64,000 bases of DNA from UBA4782 sp034429195 (GTDB lineage: Bacteria > Chloroflexota > Anaerolineae > Anaerolineales > Anaerolineaceae): the NCBI GenBank assembly GCA_034429195.1, contig DAOUGQ010000014.1, positions 1 through 64,000 on the forward strand, in the 5' to 3' direction. Shown here piece after piece: positions 58,466 to 64,000 of this stretch. The notes under the pieces were generated by a model. That model was not told the DNA's origin and searched no databases. It saw only the letters and a program-made list of their open reading frames with translations. Position 1 is the stretch's first letter; each line of letters starts with the position of its first letter. The position numbers and the translations under genes are program-made.

Positions 58466-61400
58466 TTATTTATGGGCTTTCTTTATAGCAATGGTCAGCT
58501 TTTCACGGCCTTCGTTTAAAGTATCTGAAACAACCGGGAGATCTTCAGGCACTTTCCCTGCTTTCATCTCCACTGTAAGTGTTTCATTGCGGATATAGTC
58601 GCCAAACGTTTGGAGAGCTTTATCCAATCCAGATGTGACATCGTAGTACAACACAATGCGATCTGCGATATCGAATTCTGCAGTTTTTCGCAGATCCTGT
58701 ACTCGTCGTACAAATTCACGAGCCATTCCTTCTTGTACCAACTCAGGTGTCAATTCGGTTACCAGGGCTGCCAGGTATGCTCCTTCAGAAGCTACAGCGT
58801 AACCTTCTCGAGCCTGCATGCGCACTTCCACTTCTTCAGGCAAAATCACGACTTCCTCATCATCCACTTTCACAGTGATCGACTGACCTGCCAGGAACTG
58901 CGGCCCTGCTGCGCTGGCATCCAGTCCCAATATCGCCTGCCGAATGACTGGGAACTTGCTGCTGTACTTCTGCCCTAATTGTTTCGGTAAAGGATTTAAA
59001 CTGAACGAGACCGACTCTCCTGCTGCTTGAAGGGTACGCACATGCTTGACATTCAACTCATCTTCCAAAAGTTCATCATATTTTTCCACTACACCCATTT
59101 CATCGGCACTGCCAACTGCAAATGCAGCTTCTTGTAGAGGCTGTCGTACAGTACGGCGTGCTTTGTTTCGGGCAGCCAGACCCAGAGATGCCAGTTTCAT
59201 CACCAGCGTCATTTCACGGTTGAGTTTCTCATCGATGAGGCTTGCATCATACTCCGGCCAGTCAGCCAGGTGCACTGAGATAGGCGCATCAGCATCATAT
59301 GATCTAACCAGGTTCTGATATAACTCATCAGCAATGAAAGGCATAGCTGGTGCCAACAATTTGGATAAAGTAACCAGAGCTTCATACAAAGTCGCATAAG
59401 CTGCTTGCTTATCAGCATCAGATTCGCTCTTCCAGAAGCGGCGGCGACTGCGGCGTAAGAACCAGTTAGAAAGCTGATCGACAAAGATATCGATCGGACG
59501 AGTCGCACCAAGGCTGTCATAATTTTCATAAGCAGTAGTTACATCTCGCACCAGCGTATGCAACGCCGAACGCAGCCATTTATCCAGTGAACTATATTCA
59601 TAGGTCGCATCAGGATCGGGTTTCCAACCATCCAGATTAGCGTAAGTGACAAAAAAGGAATATGTATTCCATAAACGCATAGTAAAGCTGCTGACCACTT
59701 CTTTCACAAGATCAGCAGAAAAACGGCGTTCCTGCCCAGGTGGGCTGGCAGTATACAGATACCATCGGATTGCATCAGCACCATGCTGGTTGATCACATC
59801 CCACGGTGATACCACATTGCCGCGAGTTTTCGACATTTTTTGTCCATTCTCATCCAGGATCAATCCAAGACATAAGACATTCTTATAGCATTCCTGCTCA
59901 AACAGCAAAGTACTGATGGCATGCAATGAATAGAACCAACCACGTGTTTGATCAACAGCTTCGCAGATGTAATCCGCAGGATACTGCTTCTTGAATTCTT
60001 CCTGGTTCTCGAACGGATAATGCCATTGGGCAACCGGCATGGAACCAGAATCAAACCACACATCGATCAACTCTGGAACACGCTGCATCGTTCCACCACA
60101 TTCCGGGCAGGTATAGTAGATGTTATCCACATGCGGGCGGTGTAAATCTGAACCTGTAAGGTCTTTCCCTACCTTCTCGGATAATTCCTTTACAGATCCA
60201 ATACATTCCTGATGGCGGCAGTTCTTGCACTCCCATACTGGCAGTGGCGTACCCCAGTACCGTTCACGCCCCAGAGCCCAATCGATATTGTTCTCCAACC
60301 AGTTACCAAACCGCCCAGATTTGATATGACCTGGATACCAGTTGACTTTATTATTCAACTCCACAAGTTTGTCACGGAACTGGCTGGTGCGAATGTACCA
60401 GGTTGGTCTGGCGTAATACAGCAATGGTGTGTCGCAGCGCCAACAGAAAGGATACGTATGGCTGTAAGTACCTGCTTTGTAAAGCAATCCTCTGTCATAC
60501 AGATCACGTGTAATATATGGATCGGCTTCTTTAACGAACATCCCGCTCCATGGTCGCACATCGGAGATGAAAGTACCATCAGGCGCTACAGTCATGATGA
60601 TGGGCAGGTCATTATCGATGGAAACCTGCATATCATCCGCACCAAATGCTGGCGCAATATGCACTAAACCAGTCCCATCCTCAGTGGTCACAAAGTCACC
60701 TAATACCACATAATGGGCTGGCTTTTCCAAAGGCAGGAAGGTGAACAAAGGCTGGTAGCGTTTGCCTTTTAACTGCTTGCCTTTCATTCTCTCCAACACT
60801 TTGACGGTATCATCCCCAAATACTTTCTCCAGCAGAGATTCTGCCAGGATCAGTTTTTCGGTTCCACCTTCAGGTAAGTTGTGCTCGACTTTCACGTAAT
60901 CCACGTTAACACCAGCGGCTATCGCCACGTTGGCAGGCAGTGTCCAGGGTGTGGTTGTCCAAACCAACAGTGAGGTGTCCTTTTCATCCTTCAAAGGCAT
61001 GCGCACATACACAGAAGGATCAATGGTGTTTTCCTTATACCCTTGGGCAACTTCATGATCAGAAAGCGGTGTACCGCAGCGCGGGCAATAGGGAACTACT
61101 TTAAAGCCCTGATAGAGCAGGTCTTTTTTCCAAAATTGCTGAAGGATCCACCACTCAGTTTCGATGTATTCATTTTTATAGGTGATATACGCAGTATCCA
61201 GATCTACCCAGAAAGCGATGCGGTCGGTCAGCTTGCTCCATTCCTGAATGTATGTGAATGCAGATTCCTTACACAGTTTATTAAACTTTTCAATCCCGAA
61301 ATCTTCGATTTGCTGCTTGTTGGTAAAACCCAACTTCTTTTCAACCTCAATTTCGACAGGTAACCCATGGGTGTCCCATCCACCACGACGTTGAACATAG

Positions 61401-61630
61401 TAGCCACGCATGGTTTTATAGCGTGGAAACAGGTCTTTAAATGAGCGCGCCAACACGTGATGCACACCTGGCTTCCCATTGGCTGTGGGCGGTCCTTCAT
61501 AAAATACATACGAAGGCTGCCCTTCACGTTGTTGCATCGACTTATGGAACACATCATGCGTTTTCCAGAATCGCAGCACTCCTTCTTCCATCAGGCTGAC
61601 ATTTAGTTTAGGCGAAACTGGTCTGAACAT
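58466..61630 (-). CDS. ileS: Isoleucyl-tRNA synthetase, type 2 (GXHH signature)
   Basis: A 1054-residue class I synthetase. The catalytic HIGH motif is altered: PPTANGKPGVHHVLAR gives G-V-H-H where HxGH is expected, the GXHH form reported in the mupirocin-hyper-resistant branch of type 2 IleRS. KMSKTRGNVVSPWDVIN is the KMSKS loop, and GWDTHGLPVEIEVEKKLG and the editing domain (TTPWTLPANVAIAAG) are normal. The C-terminal region is of the longer type 2 kind. Expression is controlled by the T-box leader upstream. Confidence 0.95.
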   Translation of the reverse strand: MFRPVSPKLNVSLMEEGVLRFWKTHDVFHKSMQQREGQPSYVFYEGPPTANGKPGVHHVLARSFKDLFPRYKTMRGYYVQRRGGWDTHGLPVEIEVEKKLGFTNKQQIEDFGIEKFNKLCKESAFTYIQEWSKLTDRIAFWVDLDTAYITYKNEYIETEWWILQQFWKKDLLYQGFKVVPYCPRCGTPLSDHEVAQGYKENTIDPSVYVRMPLKDEKDTSLLVWTTTPWTLPANVAIAAGVNVDYVKVEHNLPEGGTEKLILAESLLEKVFGDDTVKVLERMKGKQLKGKRYQPLFTFLPLEKPAHYVVLGDFVTTEDGTGLVHIAPAFGADDMQVSIDNDLPIIMTVAPDGTFISDVRPWSGMFVKEADPYITRDLYDRGLLYKAGTYSHTYPFCWRCDTPLLYYARPTWYIRTSQFRDKLVELNNKVNWYPGHIKSGRFGNWLENNIDWALGRERYWGTPLPVWECKNCRHQECIGSVKELSEKVGKDLTGSDLHRPHVDNIYYTCPECGGTMQRVPELIDVWFDSGSMPVAQWHYPFENQEEFKKQYPADYICEAVDQTRGWFYSLHAISTLLFEQECYKNVLCLGLILDENGQKMSKTRGNVVSPWDVINQHGADAIRWYLYTASPPGQERRFSADLVKEVVSSFTMRLWNTYSFFVTYANLDGWKPDPDATYEYSSLDKWLRSALHTLVRDVTTAYENYDSLGATRPIDIFVDQLSNWFLRRSRRRFWKSESDADKQAAYATLYEALVTLSKLLAPAMPFIADELYQNLVRSYDADAPISVHLADWPEYDASLIDEKLNREMTLVMKLASLGLAARNKARRTVRQPLQEAAFAVGSADEMGVVEKYDELLEDELNVKHVRTLQAAGESVSFSLNPLPKQLGQKYSSKFPVIRQAILGLDASAAGPQFLAGQSITVKVDDEEVVILPEEVEVRMQAREGYAVASEGAYLAALVTELTPELVQEGMAREFVRRVQDLRKTAEFDIADRIVLYYDVTSGLDKALQTFGDYIRNETLTVEMKAGKVPEDLPVVSDTLNEGREKLTIAIKKAHK

Positions 61631-61639
61631 TCTTCCTCC

Positions 61640-61921
61640 AAATTAAATAGAAAATCCCGTCACCAGGGACGGGACATATTTGCCCGCGGTACCACCCCGC
61701 TTCTCACCAGAGTGAGCTCTCATCAGATACATTCCAGGTATGGAATAGACCTGCGTACTGTTAACGGGTACGACCCGGCTTTCTTACTGGGGAATAATCT
61801 CCTGTTCAGATTGCAGCTCCGGAAGGATTTTCGTTCTGCTTCCCCTGCCTGGCTCACACCATTTCCCGGCTCGCTGTTGGGTCTCACAGACCTACTCTTT
61901 TCCATCTTAGCTTTTAGTATG
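61640..61921 (-). promoter_or_regulatory. T-box riboswitch leader of ileS
   Basis: The 290-base leader carries T-box features: stem I with GAGCC...GGTGTGAGCC apical elements, a specifier loop ending aaaATCctTCCGGAG (ATC Ile codon at 61828-61826), and the T-box sequence GGGTGGTACCGCGG near 61684-61697 (minus strand) whose UGGU bulge pairs with the tRNA NCCA end. Uncharged tRNA-Ile would stabilise the antiterminator. Confidence 0.92.
61645..61673 (-). terminator. T-box regulated terminator
   Basis: On the minus strand CCCGTC (61673-61668) and GACGGG (61661-61656) form a 6-bp stem followed by ATTTTCTATTT. It lies between the T-box sequence and the ileS ribosome site (TTGGAGGAAG). Confidence 0.75.
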
Positions 61922-61927
61922 TATCCG

Positions 61928-61956
61928 ATTATGCCACAGAAGAATGGGTTGTGCAA
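61928..61956 (-). promoter_or_regulatory. Promoter of the ileS T-box transcript
   Basis: Minus strand: TTGCAC (61956-61951), 17 bases, CATAAT (61933-61928), preceded by TG one base off (extended -10). Start near 61921. Confidence 0.55.
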
Positions 61957-62085
61957 TATGTAAAAGCCTCTCAAAACGATTACATTTATGAAAAATCTTC
62001 CTTATGAAAATCGGATAATTTTTTTATTCATCATTTAATCATAGGGTATTCGTATAATTAGCATTGTTTTCCAGGAACTTTTTTG

Positions 62086-62094
62086 TGCTATCAT
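62086..62094 (+). promoter_or_regulatory. Extended -10 promoter (TGCTATCAT)
   Basis: TG-C-TATCAT at 62086-62094 with a start near 62101, about 55 bases before the Yip1-like gene. A TATAAT at 62053 is an alternative. Confidence 0.45.
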
Positions 62095-62156
62095 CGTCTT
62101 AATCTTACCTGCCCGTGGTTCGGGAGGGGAAAATATTGTACAAAGAGGTTTTCACT

Positions 62157-62945
62157 ATGAATGATGAAGAATTGGATATTTTAGAAGTTGAGCATCCGAA
62201 AAAAATGCACTTCGAATGGCTGATGCCCATTTTCTTTAAACCTCGAGCTACTTTTGAAAAGATTGCCAAACAGAACAATGGGGTCTGGCTGACACCTCTG
62301 CTGGTGCTCTCCGTGTTGATCGTAATCCTGGCATTGGTAAATTCTCCCATCCGCGCCCAGAACGCACAGATGGGCGCGACCCTGCCACCTGACTTCCAAT
62401 ATTACTCAATTGAACAGCAACAGAAGATCCTTGCAGCACAGCAAAGCATGTCGAGCCCGGTATTCACCCTGGTTTTTCCCGCATTGGGGTCATTGGCTGG
62501 ATTATGGTTGGGTTGGCTGATCCTGAGCAGTATTCTGCACTTTTCTTTAACCCTCGTGGGAAGCAGCAATCGTATAAAAAGTGCTTTAAATATCGTGGGC
62601 TGGGCTTCTATGCCATTTGCCATCCGTTATCTGGTACAAATTTTTTCTGTGCTTATTACAAAGCAATTGATCTCCAATCCAGGATTGAGCGGTTTCTTCG
62701 CAACAGATATGGGAAACTTCCAGCTATTTCTCAATAAGGTGTTTAGTGCGGTCGATATCTATTTTATCTGGCAGGTCATTCTCGTGGCATTGGGCGTGAT
62801 ATCCATTTCCAGCTTATCCAGGGGAAAGAGTTGGGCAGCTACATTGATTTCAGTATTGGTTATCTTGCTATTGATGGCATTGCCTGGTTATCTTTCAACA
62901 AAAATTGGTGGTGTGGGAACCTCTACACCCTTCTATTTCTTCTAA
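62157..62945 (+). CDS. Yip1 family membrane protein
   Basis: A 262-residue protein with a cytoplasmic N-terminus (about 45 residues) and five membrane helices of the Yip1 domain (LVLSVLIVILALVN, LVFPALGSLAGLWLGWLIL, and so on; FKPRATFEKIAKQ is the entry signature). The ATG at 62157 follows AGAGG by ten bases; a GTG at 62115 is less likely. It precedes the ABC ATPase by 3 bp. Role in the exporter unknown. Confidence 0.8.
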   Translation: MNDEELDILEVEHPKKMHFEWLMPIFFKPRATFEKIAKQNNGVWLTPLLVLSVLIVILALVNSPIRAQNAQMGATLPPDFQYYSIEQQQKILAAQQSMSSPVFTLVFPALGSLAGLWLGWLILSSILHFSLTLVGSSNRIKSALNIVGWASMPFAIRYLVQIFSVLITKQLISNPGLSGFFATDMGNFQLFLNKVFSAVDIYFIWQVILVALGVISISSLSRGKSWAATLISVLVILLLMALPGYLSTKIGGVGTSTPFYFF

Positions 62946-62948
62946 AAA

Positions 62949-63695
62949 ATGGAAAACATTTCGTTCATTCAGATTCGCCAATTACGGAAAGTCTTTATCC
63001 TGGGCAAGCAAAAAGTGATCGCTCTGGCAGGAATCGATATCGATATCCCTGCCAACTCATTCACAGTGATAATGGGGCCATCAGGCTCTGGAAAAAGCAC
63101 TCTGCTCTACCTGTTAGGAGGGTTAGATCGTCCTACTTCTGGCAGTATTATGTTGAATGATCAAAAGCTGGAAAGTATGGATGAAAACGCCTTGGCAGTA
63201 TACCGGCGAAAAACTGTCGGATTTATTTTTCAATCATTCAACCTGATACCCAGTATGGGTGCTTTGGAGAATGTCTCCTTCCCTCTCTGGTTTTCCGGAA
63301 TCCCAAAAGAACAGCGGAAGAAACGAGGGAAAGAGCTGCTTAAAACTGTGGGTTTAGAGAATCGAGCCGCACATAAACCTACTGAGCTTTCTGGTGGTCA
63401 ACAACAGAGAGTTGCAATCGCTCGTGCATTGGTCAATGATCCGCCACTGATACTGGCAGATGAACCAACCGGGAATCTCGATTCAAGCAGCGGGTTGGGA
63501 ATCATGCAATTGCTATCTGAGCTCCATCGTGAGGGACATACCGTAATTGTTGTCACCCATGATCCACGCATGTTGCGTTTTTCAACCCATACTCTTTATT
63601 TGCTGGATGGCAATGTCGTTACAGAAACAGAATATACCGCTGCCACCAGCCTGAACAGTCAAATTATCTCTTCGGAGGAAAGTCCGTTATCATGA
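62949..63695 (+). CDS. ABC transporter ATP-binding protein (MacB/LolD type)
   Basis: A 248-residue ATPase. Walker A GPSGSGKST, signature LSGGQQQRVAIARAL, Walker B LILADEPTGNLDSSSG and the H-loop VVVTHD are all intact, with the typical MacB/LolD GGLDRPTSGSI and AVYRRKTVGFIFQSFNLIP segments. These ATPases power mechanotransmission exporters. The start codes ATG with no gap from the Yip1 gene, and the stop overlaps the next gene by 4 bp. Confidence 0.93.
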   Translation: MENISFIQIRQLRKVFILGKQKVIALAGIDIDIPANSFTVIMGPSGSGKSTLLYLLGGLDRPTSGSIMLNDQKLESMDENALAVYRRKTVGFIFQSFNLIPSMGALENVSFPLWFSGIPKEQRKKRGKELLKTVGLENRAAHKPTELSGGQQQRVAIARALVNDPPLILADEPTGNLDSSSGLGIMQLLSELHREGHTVIVVTHDPRMLRFSTHTLYLLDGNVVTETEYTAATSLNSQIISSEESPLS

Positions 63696-64000
63696 AAAAG
63701 CTCATTTTTCCCATTACTCTGATCATTTTGTTGGCAGGGTCTCTTTTGACCACTCAGCCACCACAAAAAATTTATGCTCAAACAACCGAGCCACCAACTG
63801 CTACATCAATCACATATGGCGTCACGCTTTCTCCTGTCACTGCAGCCAAATCCGGCTCGATCGGCACCGTAGTTACATACACTTTTACCCTGAAGAATAC
63901 AGGTTCAGCAAGTGACACTTTTCTCTTAAGCTGCTCAGGTACATGGACTACTACTTGCCAGATCGATATTGGTCCTGTTGCAGCAGGTCAAACCTCTAAA
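63692..64000 (+). CDS. Exported protein with a NEW3/DUF11-like domain (partial)
   Basis: The first 103 codons of an exported protein that runs off the window. A signal peptide (about residues 1-30, ending near YAQ) is followed by a Thr/Pro linker and a beta-rich repeat, GSIGTVVTYTFTLKNTGSASDTF, of the NPCBM/NEW3 or DUF11 style common in surface and exporter-linked proteins. It overlaps the ATPase gene by 4 bp. A permease probably follows. Confidence 0.75.
   Translation, partial: MKKLIFPITLIILLAGSLLTTQPPQKIYAQTTEPPTATSITYGVTLSPVTAAKSGSIGTVVTYTFTLKNTGSASDTFLLSCSGTWTTTCQIDIGPVAAGQTSK

Noticed and set aside
60212..60667. A 151-codon frame opposite ileS, and similar frames at 2308-2784 and 42780-43244
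   Set aside because: All lie antisense to well-conserved genes and show no domain or initiation signal.

Overview
The window reads as chromosomal DNA of a moderate-GC anaerobic or facultative member of Chloroflexota, most likely an Anaerolineae-like lineage. This is inferred from the gene set: an FhaA/FhaB-like FHA pair near a RodA-PBP fusion, a 7TM-GAF sensor with a long C-terminal region, a Yip1 / MacB-type ATPase / exported NEW3-like protein series, and a T-box-controlled type 2 IleRS. No 16S rRNA is present, so the assignment is inference. Genes are tightly packed, 4-bp ATGA/GTGA overlaps are common, and TTG/GTG starts occur. No prophage, insertion sequence or CRISPR array was seen.

Layout. 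1-131: edge of a 61-bp tandem repeat. 215-8204 (minus): a lipoprotein, then a run of genes transcribed from a strong promoter at 8271-8299: a P5C-dehydrogenase-like aldehyde dehydrogenase, a small membrane protein, a two-subunit CoA-transferase, a D-2-hydroxyacid dehydrogenase, a HAD hydrolase, RarA and a histidine phosphatase. 8351-10755 (plus): a DUF429-like protein, a UbiA prenyltransferase and a membrane-anchored thioredoxin. 10756-11302: a tRNA(CAU) whose 3' end is duplicated in degenerate tandem copies. 11303-12526 (minus): an unknown protein and RadC. 12641-17212 (plus): zinc-ribbon protein, PfkB kinase, ParA, ParB, amidohydrolase. 17209-23986 (plus): a signalling cluster with two histidine kinases, a response regulator, an orphan CpaF-like secretion ATPase, a double-HTH protein, a TPR-like protein and a GNAT. 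24096-25428: a DsbA-like protein and a GNAT pseudogene.

25549-29465 (minus): DUF554 protein, PduO-type corrinoid adenosyltransferase, an unknown protein, an orphan oligopeptide-binding protein and SecG with a structured 3' region. 29531-34156: PHP protein, YbaK deacylase, RtcB and archease (RNA repair), and the two FHA proteins. 34153-39578: a methyltransferase, then a sugar ABC importer without its ATPase plus a GH100-like glycosidase, under a promoter-operator unit like the one at 8.2 kb. 39825-44320: cold-shock protein, MTA phosphorylase, a RodA/FtsW-PBP fusion whose transpeptidase motifs are lost, and an HNH protein. 44306-54090 (minus): metallo-hydrolase, Lgt, CDP-alcohol phosphatidyltransferase, FtsK, an S1-repeat protein, 7TM-GAF sensor, GNAT, a surface-type membrane protein and purine nucleoside phosphorylase. 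54281-55834 (plus): a GAF-GGDEF protein. 55839-61921 (minus): threonine aldolase, RluD, LspA, then IleRS with its T-box leader. 62157-64000 (plus): the start of a MacB-type ABC system.

Points worth following: (i) two unlinked promoters with an identical -35/-10/dyad geometry, suggesting one unknown regulator; (ii) the SEDS-pseudo-PBP fusion lying near FhaA/FhaB-like genes, reminiscent of the actinobacterial fhaA-fhaB-rodA-pbpA locus; (iii) the GXHH signature in IleRS; (iv) several genes that look leaderless; (v) an unexplained structured RNA after secG; (vi) tRNA-tail repeats.
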